Assembly: GCA_937926415.1 (NCBI GenBank) | Contig: CALBAF010000008.1 | Coordinates: 1-9,550, forward strand | DNA: 9,550 nt | Direction of reading: 5' to 3' | Origin: an uncultured Actinomyces sp. | GTDB lineage: Bacteria > Actinomycetota > Actinomycetes > Actinomycetales > Actinomycetaceae | Shown: positions 1-7,300 of the stretch, in pieces | Layout of the letters: every line of letters starts with the position of its first letter | How positions within the stretch are numbered: the stretch's first letter is position 1 | Translations under genes and position numbers: made by a program | The notes under the pieces: generated by a model | What the model was told of the DNA's origin: nothing | Databases searched by the model: none | What the model saw: only the letters and a program-made list of their open reading frames with translations

Positions 1-671
1 GATGGGAACAGGCTCGCCTGCACCTGCTGCGCCGACGCCTCGTATCCATCGAGGAGGATGGCGCCTGCCAGCGAGTCGTCGAGCGCTGGGCCCCGCCCGT
101 CGCGCAATTTGGCGTGACCCTCACCTGGGAATACCGGCCCGTTGCGCTGGGAGAGACCCCGGCCCTGTCGGTGTCTGCCCGCGTCGCGCCCTACGGGGCC
201 TGGCCCGAGCGCGTCCCTCGCCTGGGCGTGCGCATCGAGATGCCCGGATCGAACTGGGAAGCCTCGTGGCTCGGCGACACCCTCATCGGATACTCTGACA
301 TGCGCGTGAGTGGCGCTCGCGGATATGGGCACGCTCCCGTACGCGAGCTCTGGGACGTGGGCGTGCGACCCCAGGAGGGTGGGCAGCGCCTCGACCTCGA
401 AGCCCTCCGTCTGCGCGGTGACGCGGGCGACGTCCTCGTCGTGCCGACCTCATCCCTGGGCTGGAGTGCCTCGCCGTGGAGCGAGCGTGAATTGGCCGAG
501 GCTTCGCACTGGGAGGATCTGCCTGACAGTGAGCGTACGTTCCTGTGGCTGGACGCCTTCCAGGACGGCATTGGCACGCGCTCATGCGGGCCTGACTCTC
601 GGCCCGAGTTCGCCGGTTACATGCGCGATACGGACCTGACATTTGTAATTGCCCAGGTTGGGGGTGATTAA
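1..671 (+). CDS. Beta-galactosidase, LacZ-type GH2, C-terminal part (5'-truncated by the window)
   Basis: This is the last 222 residues of a LacZ-type beta-galactosidase, an intracellular enzyme that hydrolyses terminal beta-galactosides such as lactose. The frame is open from base 3 (first full codon) with no stop until TAA at 669-671, so the gene begins upstream; the GTG at 114 is internal. The segment matches the C-terminal beta-sandwich (Bgal_small_N, domain 5) of E. coli LacZ in order: WLGDTLIGYSD aligns with the LGLGPQENYPD region, WSERELAEASH with YSQQQLMETSH, and FLWLDAFQDGIG with WLNIDGFHMGIG. Where E. coli has Trp999, an active-site aromatic residue, this protein has Cys (codon 585-587) in a GxxSCGP context, a variant I recall from other actinobacterial LacZ proteins. 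The catalytic domain is not visible, so activity cannot be judged. It lies just upstream of a sugar importer on the same strand. The family call is strong; the exact substrate is inferred. Confidence 0.88.
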   Translation, partial: WEQARLHLLRRRLVSIEEDGACQRVVERWAPPVAQFGVTLTWEYRPVALGETPALSVSARVAPYGAWPERVPRLGVRIEMPGSNWEASWLGDTLIGYSDMRVSGARGYGHAPVRELWDVGVRPQEGGQRLDLEALRLRGDAGDVLVVPTSSLGWSASPWSERELAEASHWEDLPDSERTFLWLDAFQDGIGTRSCGPDSRPEFAGYMRDTDLTFVIAQVGGD

Positions 672-681
672 GCCTCAAACT

Positions 682-702
682 GTTATGTTGCGGCTTGATA
701 AC
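682..702. repeat. Short inverted repeat after lacZ
   Basis: GTTAT at 682-686 and ATAAC at 698-702 form 5-base arms around an 11-base spacer, starting 11 bases after the lacZ stop codon. It could be a repressor half-site pair or a weak hairpin; it has no T-run and is too weak to call a terminator. Arms this short arise easily by chance. Confidence 0.2.
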
Positions 703-749
703 GATGCACAAAGTTGTTGGCAAATGATGCGCGAAGCGTCACAGGCCGC

Positions 750-755
750 TATGAT
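750..755 (+). promoter_or_regulatory. Candidate -10 element for the importer operon
   Basis: TATGAT matches the TATAAT consensus at 5 of 6 bases and lies 80 bases before the binding-protein start. The sequence about 17 bases upstream (ATGCGC, 727-732) is a poor -35 match. A TTGGCA at 717-722 looks better but is 27 bases away, too far for normal spacing. Transcription from this -10 would begin near 762, placing the operator at 767-780 just downstream of the start, a usual place for repression. Confidence 0.35.
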
Positions 756-766
756 TCAGACATCAA

Positions 767-780
767 CTAACACGAGATAG
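767..780. promoter_or_regulatory. Candidate operator 1, upstream of the binding-protein gene
   Basis: CTAACACGAGATAG matches the perfect palindrome at 4266-4279 at 12 of 14 bases, and the two preceding bases (AA) are also shared. The site additionally lies in a longer inverted repeat, ACTAAC (766-771) with GTTAGT (780-785), separated by 8 bases. A palindrome with a central CG next to sugar genes is typical of LacI-family repressors. No regulator gene is in the window, so the protein that binds here is unknown. Confidence 0.55.
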
Positions 781-835
781 TTAGTGACTCGATCCCATCG
801 ATCGACCAACAAGAACGGACCAATGGAGGTTTCGC

Positions 836-2248
836 ATGTTGAAGAAGAAGATGGCTGCAGGCGTCGTCGCCCTCGCCATGTTTAGCACCCTCGGCCTGGC
901 CGCCTGCAACCCTGGTGGCTCCAGCTCCGACAGCTCGAGCGGCGGTTCGTCCGCCGCCGGTTCCATCCCTCAGCCCGACGTCGCGTGTGACATCCCCGCG
1001 GGCAACCTTGACGACTCGAAGATCGACACCTCGAAGGTCGAAGGCGAGATCACGTTCCAGACCCAGGGTCTGCAGAACGACTTCGGCGACTTCTTCAAGG
1101 CCAAGATCAAGGAATTCGAGGACGCCAACCCCGGCGTCAAGATCAACTGGACCGACCAGGGCGGCGGCGCCGAGTTTGACCAGACCGTGACCGCGCAGGC
1201 CTCGAACTGCAAGATGGCGGACGTCATCAACGTTCCCTCCTCCACCATCCTCGCCCTGTCCAAGTCCAACCTCCTCATGGACTACGACGTCAAGGCCCCC
1301 GGCATCGGCGACAAGTTCGTGAAGTCCATTTGGGACTCCACCGCCCTGGGCGCGAACGACCACCACACGGCTCTGCCCTGGTACTTCGGCCCCTACATCA
1401 CCACCTACAACAAGGAGGTCTTCAAGCGCGCTGGTCTCGACGAGAACATGCCGCCCAAGACCATGGATGAGCTGTTCGAGGCCGCCGCAAAGGTCGGCGC
1501 CGACGGACAGGGTGATTACGGTATCTACGGCTCGCCCGAGTGGTACATGGTTGCTCAGCTGCACGGCATGGGCGTCAACCTGCTGAACGCTGACAAGACC
1601 GCCTTCGACTTCGCCGACAACGAGGCCGCGATCAAGTACGTCACCAAGCTCTCCGAGCTCTACGCCGCCGGTGCGATCCCGAAGGACTCCCTGACCGGTG
1701 AGCCCGACCCGGGCAAGGCCTACACCGACGGCAACCTCGCCTTCGGTACCCCCAACGCCTCGTTCCTGAAGTCCGTCAAGAAGAACAACGAGACGGTCTA
1801 CCAGAACACCGGCGTCGGCCCGTTCCCGACCAACCCCGGCATCAAGCCCGTCTTCGAGGGCCAGTACATCGGCGTCTCCGTCACCACGCAGAACGCCCCC
1901 CTGGCCATGAAGTTCGCCGAGTGGATCACCAACGCTGAGAACGAGTACGCCTGGACGCACGACGGCGGCGCCATCATCTTCCCGGCCGCCACCGAAGCCC
2001 TCGACAAGCTCGTCAACAACCCGCCGGAGATCGCCGACGACCCGGTCTTCAAGGCCGCCTACGAGGAAGCCGCTAAGGCTGCCAAGGAGGCCGAGGCCTA
2101 CACCGACGTCTTCTACGCGACCGGCGCCGTGAAGGACGCCCTCATCGAGAACGTCAACAAGGCCATCCGCGGCGAGGTCGATCCCAAGACCGCCCTCAAG
2201 ACCGCTCAGGATCAGATGAACGAGAAGCTTAAGGCTCTCCAAGACTGA
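836..2248 (+). CDS. ABC sugar transporter substrate-binding lipoprotein (CUT1, SBP family 1)
   Basis: This 470-residue extracellular binding protein of a carbohydrate ABC importer is anchored to the outer face of the membrane by a lipid. The signal peptide has a basic start (MLKKK), a hydrophobic core and a lipobox LAAC with the lipidated Cys at residue 24. A Ser/Gly-rich tether (about residues 27-42) precedes the binding domain. The rest follows the family 1 solute-binding pattern, including an early segment FEDANPGVKINW, an ALPWYFGPYITTYNKEVF stretch, and GKAYTDGNLAFG near the middle. A good ribosome site GGAGG (825-829) lies 6 bases before the ATG. Codon use is strongly biased (AAG, GAG and C-ending codons dominate), as expected for a highly expressed protein. 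Two permease genes follow, and a beta-galactosidase and a secreted glycosidase-like protein flank the operon. The ligand is therefore probably an oligosaccharide, perhaps galactose-containing; this is inferred from neighbours, not from binding residues. Confidence 0.93.
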   Translation: MLKKKMAAGVVALAMFSTLGLAACNPGGSSSDSSSGGSSAAGSIPQPDVACDIPAGNLDDSKIDTSKVEGEITFQTQGLQNDFGDFFKAKIKEFEDANPGVKINWTDQGGGAEFDQTVTAQASNCKMADVINVPSSTILALSKSNLLMDYDVKAPGIGDKFVKSIWDSTALGANDHHTALPWYFGPYITTYNKEVFKRAGLDENMPPKTMDELFEAAAKVGADGQGDYGIYGSPEWYMVAQLHGMGVNLLNADKTAFDFADNEAAIKYVTKLSELYAAGAIPKDSLTGEPDPGKAYTDGNLAFGTPNASFLKSVKKNNETVYQNTGVGPFPTNPGIKPVFEGQYIGVSVTTQNAPLAMKFAEWITNAENEYAWTHDGGAIIFPAATEALDKLVNNPPEIADDPVFKAAYEEAAKAAKEAEAYTDVFYATGAVKDALIENVNKAIRGEVDPKTALKTAQDQMNEKLKALQD

Positions 2249-2257
2249 TTGATCGCT

Positions 2258-2286
2258 CGGGGGCCGAGGCTTGGCCTCGGCCCCCG
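2258..2286 (+). promoter_or_regulatory. Intercistronic GC-rich hairpin between binding protein and permease
   Basis: A perfect 13-base stem (2258-2270 pairs with 2274-2286, CGGGGGCCGAGGC with its complement) closes a 3-base loop, 10 bases after the binding-protein stop. No T-run follows. Such a hairpin could protect the 3' end of the upstream message or cause partial termination, so that more binding protein than permease is made, as known for malE-malF type operons. The role here is inferred. Confidence 0.7.
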
Positions 2287-2342
2287 ACGCATTCCTTACC
2301 CAGCGTCGGGCCGCCGGCTCACGACCCCGCGCATCCCTGAAA

Positions 2343-2347
2343 AAGGA
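2343..2347 (+). promoter_or_regulatory. Ribosome binding site that fixes the first permease start
   Basis: AAGGA ends 7 bases before ATG 2355. The reading frame is open further upstream to a TTG at 2271, but that TTG lies inside the intercistronic hairpin and has no ribosome site, so ATG 2355 is chosen. Confidence 0.7.
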
Positions 2348-2354
2348 TTTTGGT

Positions 2355-3266
2355 ATGCCGATACGTAAGAGTGCGCAGACGCGCTCCCTCAATGGCGCCG
2401 CCCGATTCCGCCCGGGCTGGGTTCCCTGGCTGTGGGTGACCCTCCCGGTCCTCGCGGTCATCTCCTTCTACATCTACCCCTTCATCACGACCGTCTACGT
2501 GTCGTTCACGAAGACCAAGCCGATGGGTAAAGTCGGCTCCTTCGTCGGCCTGAAGAACTACTACGCCGTCCTCGGTGATTCTGAGTTCTGGCAGTCGCTG
2601 ACCAACTCTCTCATCTACGCGGTCTGCGTGGTCCCGCTGATGGTGCTTCTGCCCCTGCTGCTGGCCCTCCTCGTCAAGTCGCACGTGCCCGGCATCGGCT
2701 TCTTCCGCGCCCTCTACTACCTGCCGGCCATCTCCTCGCTGGTCGTCATCTCGCTCGCGTGGCGCTACCTGCTGGACCAGCGCGGGCCCATCAACAACAT
2801 GCTGGCGTCCTGGGGCCTCGACCCCGTTCCGTTCCTGTCGAATCAGTGGCTGATTCTCTTCTGTGCCATGGTCATCACTCTGTGGCAGGGCCTGCCCTAC
2901 TACATGATCCTGTACTTGTCTGCCCTCGCGAACGTGGATAAATCGCTGTACGAGGCCGCCGAGCTTGACGGTGCGGGCCCGATCCGTCGCTTCCTGACCG
3001 TCACCGTTCCCGGCGTCAAGGTCATGATGTTCCTCGTCGCGACCCTGACGACGATTGGATGCCTCAAGATCTTCACCGAGGTCTACCTGCTGGGCGGGTC
3101 CGCCTCGCCCACGAAGACCCTCACGATGTACATCCGAGACCGAATCGTCGACCCGACCTTTGGATCGCTGGGACAGGGCGACGCCGCCTCGGTGTGCCTG
3201 TTCCTCATCACCTTCGGCTTCATCATCGCTTCGCAGAGCCTGCAGAGGAAGGCTGAAGACTCATGA
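2355..3266 (+). CDS. ABC sugar transporter permease, MalF/UgpA-like (CUT1)
   Basis: This 303-residue inner-membrane subunit of a carbohydrate ABC importer forms half of the sugar channel. Six hydrophobic segments are visible near residues 24-46, 84-107, 117-138, 165-189, 222-242 and 277-296. The cytoplasmic loop that contacts the ATPase carries the family EAA motif, beginning EAAELDGAG at residue 200. The length is usual for the three-gene CUT1 type, which lacks the long periplasmic loop of E. coli MalF. The start was set by the ribosome site rather than the longest frame, giving a short basic N-terminus (MPIRKSAQTR). Its stop overlaps the next permease start in ATGA, so the two are translationally coupled. 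No ATP-binding subunit gene follows; related actinobacterial and streptococcal importers use a shared MsiK/MsmK-type ATPase encoded elsewhere, which is probably the case here. Confidence 0.93.
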   Translation: MPIRKSAQTRSLNGAARFRPGWVPWLWVTLPVLAVISFYIYPFITTVYVSFTKTKPMGKVGSFVGLKNYYAVLGDSEFWQSLTNSLIYAVCVVPLMVLLPLLLALLVKSHVPGIGFFRALYYLPAISSLVVISLAWRYLLDQRGPINNMLASWGLDPVPFLSNQWLILFCAMVITLWQGLPYYMILYLSALANVDKSLYEAAELDGAGPIRRFLTVTVPGVKVMMFLVATLTTIGCLKIFTEVYLLGGSASPTKTLTMYIRDRIVDPTFGSLGQGDAASVCLFLITFGFIIASQSLQRKAEDS

Positions 3267-4192
3267 GCATCGCAACTTCGAGCACCGCGACCTTCGGTGA
3301 TCGCTTCGCCCAGTGGCGCAAGGATCGCCGACTCGAGCGCCAGGGGCGCAACGTTGCCTCGCGTCAGATGCGCGGCGGCGCCCTCGTCGCCCGCTACGCT
3401 CTCCTCGTGGTCGTCGCCCTCATCCTGGTCGGCCCCCTCGTGCTGCCCCTCATGGCGGCCTTCAAGGCCCCCGGCGAATCCGTCTTCGGCCAGGGCGCGA
3501 CCATGCTGCCCCAACAGTGGTCGCTCGACTCCTTCTACGTCCTTTTCGAGCGCACCAACATCCTGCTGTCCATCAAGAACTCCGCCATTCTGGCGGCTTT
3601 GACGGTCTCCTCGAACGTTATCCTGTCGTGCATTGGCGGCTACATGCTGTCGAGGCGCGGGTGGACCGGCCGCAACATCATGTACTTCGTGGTCCTGTCC
3701 GCCATGATCTTCCCCTTCGAGTCGATCATGCTCTCGCTGTTCAAGATGATGGTGTATCTGGACCTGTACAACACGCTCCCCGGCGTGTGGATGGTGGCCA
3801 TGATCGGGCCGTTCCAGATCCTCATGATGCGTGCCGCGTTCATGGGCATCCCCGATGAGATCGAGGACGCGGCCCTCATTGACGGCGCGGGCGAGCTGCG
3901 TCGCTTCTGGTCGATCTTCCTGCCCCAGGTGCGTGGCACGCTCACCGTCGTCGGTCTGACCTCGTTCATCGGCGCCTGGTCCGACTTCATCTTCCCGCTG
4001 CTCATGCTGCCGAATCCGGAGAAGCAGACGCTGATGCTGACGCTGACGGCGATCCAGAACTCGCCCCAGGGCGTTACCTACCAGCTTGTGCTGGCGGGTG
4101 CCGTCGTGGCGATGGTCCCCGTTGTCCTGGTCTTCGCCTTCAGCCAGAAGTTCTTCTTCCGCGGCATCGAAGACGGCGGCCTGAAGTTCTGA
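3263..4192 (+). CDS. ABC sugar transporter permease, MalG/UgpE-like (CUT1)
   Basis: This 309-residue inner-membrane protein is the second permease of the importer and pairs with the product of the preceding gene. A long, basic cytoplasmic N-terminus (about residues 1-43) is followed by hydrophobic segments near 44-66, 104-127, 137-160, 172-196, 227-250 and 275-296. The EAA-type loop that docks the ATPase appears at residue 201 as EDAALIDGAGELRRF, with the usual Gly at its centre. The C-terminal end, QKFFFRGIEDGGLKF, is a typical ending for MalG-type permeases. ATG 3263 overlaps the previous stop by 4 bases and has a purine-rich ribosome site (GAGGAAGG) inside the upstream gene. It is the last gene of the importer operon: a strong hairpin begins 8 bases after its stop. 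Sugar specificity cannot be read from the permease. Confidence 0.93.
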   Translation: MSIATSSTATFGDRFAQWRKDRRLERQGRNVASRQMRGGALVARYALLVVVALILVGPLVLPLMAAFKAPGESVFGQGATMLPQQWSLDSFYVLFERTNILLSIKNSAILAALTVSSNVILSCIGGYMLSRRGWTGRNIMYFVVLSAMIFPFESIMLSLFKMMVYLDLYNTLPGVWMVAMIGPFQILMMRAAFMGIPDEIEDAALIDGAGELRRFWSIFLPQVRGTLTVVGLTSFIGAWSDFIFPLLMLPNPEKQTLMLTLTAIQNSPQGVTYQLVLAGAVVAMVPVVLVFAFSQKFFFRGIEDGGLKF

Positions 4193-4199
4193 TCCCTCT

Positions 4200-4228
4200 C
4201 CCCGCGGGTGCCCCTCGCACCCGCGGGG
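4200..4228 (+). terminator. Terminator hairpin after the importer operon
   Basis: A perfect 11-base stem (4200-4210 CCCCGCGGGTG with 4218-4228) closes a 7-base loop, 8 bases after the permease stop. The sequence that follows (ATCTTCTCTACC) is pyrimidine-rich but not a clean T-run, which is common in high-GC bacteria. Confidence 0.75.
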
Positions 4229-4241
4229 ATCTTCTCTACCT

Positions 4242-4256
4242 AAAAGGAGGCTTTTT
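4242..4256 (+). other. Orphan ribosome-site-like sequence inside a small hairpin
   Basis: AAAAGGAGG looks like an ideal Shine-Dalgarno sequence, but no start codon lies 5-12 bases downstream; the nearest, GTG 4273, opens only a seven-codon frame. The same bases form a small stem, AAAAG with CTTTT around GAGG, followed by one more T. It may be a secondary terminator element after the hairpin at 4200-4228, or a relic of a lost gene start. Confidence 0.3.
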
Positions 4257-4260
4257 CACA
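4255..4260 (+). promoter_or_regulatory. Candidate -35 element for the secreted enzyme gene
   Basis: TTCACA matches TTGACA at 5 of 6 bases, and the operator at 4266-4279 would lie between it and the -10 region. The bases 16-18 positions downstream (around TAGGTAT, 4277-4283) are a poor -10 match, so the promoter call is weak. Confidence 0.25.
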
Positions 4261-4265
4261 AAAAA

Positions 4266-4279
4266 CTAACACGTGTTAG
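4266..4279. promoter_or_regulatory. Candidate operator 2, perfect palindrome upstream of the secreted enzyme
   Basis: CTAACACGTGTTAG is a perfect 14-base palindrome with a central CG, 72 bases before the start codon of the secreted enzyme. A near copy stands in front of the importer operon at 767-780. Symmetry, the central CG and the sugar-gene context fit a LacI-family operator. This and the copy at 767 suggest one repressor for both units. Confidence 0.65.
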
Positions 4280-4336
4280 GTATTGCGGATTTGTAGCCGT
4301 CTAGCGGCCAATCCCAGCCATGACCCCCATACTGAC

Positions 4337-4343
4337 GAAGGAG
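4337..4343 (+). promoter_or_regulatory. Ribosome binding site that fixes the secreted enzyme start
   Basis: GAAGGAG ends 8 bases before ATG 4352. The frame is open from 4283, but only ATG 4352 has a ribosome site, and it places a signal peptide at the very N-terminus. Confidence 0.75.
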
Positions 4344-4351
4344 TTAAACTC

Positions 4352-7300
4352 ATGGGGACTAGACCCATCATCGGTGCACTTGGAGCCCCGATTCTTGCGG
4401 CCACCATGCTTGGCCTCGCACCAGCCGCGGCCGTCGCCGCCACCGAAACCCCGTATCACCCGACCGTCCTGTGGGCGACCTCCGAAGAGAAGGTCGGCGA
4501 AGGTGCCCCCAACGGCACGATCGCAGCCCTCGTCGACGACGACAGTGCACGAACCGACGCGACCAAGACGTTCTGGACCACCAAGTGGAAGAACGGTATG
4601 GATGAATACCCCCATGCCCTCGCCGTTCAGAACCCCACCCCCGGCACCCAGGTCTGCGGCCTCGGCCTGACCCCGCGCCCCACCTACGATTCGACCCTGG
4701 GTAACGACCAGTTCCCCGGCGAATACCGCATTTTTGCCTTCGATGAGGATCCCGGCAACCCGGCCGCCGAAGCCTCCTTCGCCGACTGGAAGACCAACGT
4801 CGCCGCGGGCAAGTGGGAAGGCGGCACCGAGGTCAAGCACGGAAGCGACCTGCAGTTCGGCAACAAGGAACAGTACGTCACCTTCCCGGCGACCACGAAG
4901 CGCGTCTTCGCTCTCACGGGTCTGCGCTCCCTCGCCCCCGGTAAGAAGGACATGGCGCTGTCCGACATCAAGCTCCTGCCCTGCGACGCCGAGGGCAACG
5001 CCATCACCTCCTACGGTAGCGACAACACGGGTGGCAACCACGAAGCAGCCCGCCCAGTCGTTCCCCACCCCGATGCCCCGGCTTCCGGATCGGGCGCGTC
5101 CGACCTCGTCGTTGACTTCGTCATCGACCAGCTGCCCTACGGCGAGCCCGGCAAGCCCGTCGACTTCGCCCCCGGCACGCACACCTACAAGGCCACCGGC
5201 TACTACCACGCCAAGACCGTCTCGGCCCGCATCCGCGCGGTCGACGGCGCCACCGTCACCATCAACGGCGCGACCCCCGACGCCGACGGTCGCGTGTCCA
5301 ACCTCGACCTCACCACCGGCCTGAACGTCATCACCGCCACCGTCACCAAGGACGGCAAGGAGGCCACCTACGTCGTCAACATCACCAAGGTGGACACCGA
5401 CTTCCGCGGCAACGTCATGGTCCCCGTGACCGCCACGGCCAACGGCGGCACCGAGGCCGACAACGCGGCCCTCACCGACCTCGACCCCACAACGACGTGG
5501 ACCTCCAATCCGCTCGTCCGCGCGAATGAATGGTCGGACAGCGTCACCGGCATCGAGCTGCACCTGGGCGAGGCCCGCTACGTGCACCGCGTCAACGGAT
5601 GGGGCACCCCGACCCTGCCCGCCGGCGTCCAGGGCTGGCACGGCGGTAACTCCGTGGCCATCGCCGTCCAGGAGGCCGACGGCGGCGAGTGGAAGACCAT
5701 CGTCACCCACGGCTCGCTCACGCGCGACGCGCGCGGCCTGTGGTACTGGGACTTCAACAGCTACCACCTCGCCAAGAACATCCGCATCTGGATGAACGAC
5801 GAGACCGAGCCCCAGACCCCGCAGAATATCGCGACCGCGGTGACCTTCAACGACGTTGAGGTGTGGGGCCTGCCCGCCGGTAAGACCCCCGTCGCCCCGG
5901 CGGTCGACAACTCCATGTACGAGCGCTACTCCGGCTTCAACCCCGGGGAGGGCAAGTGGGGCGTCAACCGCGCCCAGGCCCTCGCGCTGCAGTACGGCGT
6001 CATGATGCCCGCGTGGGTTCCCTCCGAGGGCTACGGCCGCGGCGGCTTCGATGCCAACGAGCGCGACCTCACGGGCGGCGCATTCCCGATGTTCTACGAC
6101 CTGCCCATGTTCAACACCGCCATGATGGAGTCCCTGGGCAAGGGTGCGCCGTGGGCCCTCGCCAAGGCCCCCACCGGCAAGAACAGCATGTGCAACGCGG
6201 GCGAGCCCCGCGACTTCATGAACGACTACATGAAGCCCTACGCCTCCACGCTCGTCGACATCCAGTACGGCGATGAGGGTGGCTTCAACCGCGTCGAGTC
6301 GGAGTGCTTCAAGAACTGGTTCTCCTGGTCCAAGGAGAACATTCCCGGCGCCGTCGTCCACGCCAACTCCTGGGACGACCCGTCCTGGTACCGCGACGCG
6401 AACCTGAGCTACTACGTCGAGAACGCCAAGCCCGACCTGCTGAGCTGGGACAAGTACTACTGGGGCGCCAACGGTGGCCCGGCCCCGAGCCGAGTTGTCA
6501 TGGACCTGCTCAACACCAACACCTGGAAGAAGCAGCGCGAATACGGCCTTAAGGGCCTCACCGGTGACGGCTCCAGCCCGATCCTGTACGGCCAGTACCT
6601 GGACTACAACTGGGACGCCAACGTGTCCGCCTCCGAGAAGTCGATCGTTCCCTCCCTGGGCCTGGCGACCGGCCAGAAGTGGTTCGGCCTGTTCCGCATG
6701 GAGTACAACGGCTACGACCGCTCCTCGATCATCGACCACGACGGTGCGCCCACGCGTTCGTTCTACGAGTTCTCCAACATCTTCGGCAACGTCACCTACA
6801 TCGGTAACTACACGAAGGCCATGAACTCCACGTTCGTCGCCTACAAGCCCGGCCAGTACGCGGCTCGCGGCGCGACCCCCTCGCTGAGCGGCTACAAGTA
6901 CGGTGACTTCGCGCAAGGCGACGAGGCCAAGGCCGCCAACGAGTCCGTCGGCCTGGTTGACATGTCGGTGACCAACGTCGGCTCCGTCAACGACGGCCTG
7001 CCCGGCGACGTCGTCGTCGGTTACTTCGAGCAGCTGAAGGGCCTGGAGACCGCCAAGTCCGCCGAGATCTTCGGCGACTCCACGACGGCCCCCAAGGGCT
7101 TCATGGTCGTCAACGCCCTGACCGGCCAGACCCGCTACCCGTCCTACCTCCTCGACCCGCGAACCGACAACGGCTCGCTGGCGGAGACCGCTCAGGACAT
7201 CACGCTGACCGTCAAGAAGCCGGCTCCGAACGCGCACCTGATGCTCGTCAACCCGGCGGACAAGACGACGCAGGAAGTCGAGCTTGGCGAGGGCGAGACC

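Noticed and set aside
114..671. GTG 114 as the start of a separate small gene
   Set aside because: The frame continues upstream to the window edge without a stop, and the upstream residues continue the LacZ-like C-terminal domain.
2271..2354. An upstream TTG start for the first permease
   Set aside because: The TTG lies in the loop and stem of the intercistronic hairpin and has no ribosome site; ATG 2355 has AAGGA 7 bases upstream and gives a normal N-terminus.
767..2461. A 564-codon open frame antisense to the binding-protein gene
   Set aside because: Same codon-bias effect. The sense strand carries a clear lipoprotein signal and family 1 binding-protein features.
4283..4351. A TTG/ATG-type upstream start for the secreted enzyme
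   Set aside because: The extra 23 residues would bury the signal peptide and overlap the promoter/operator region; GAAGGAG supports ATG 4352.
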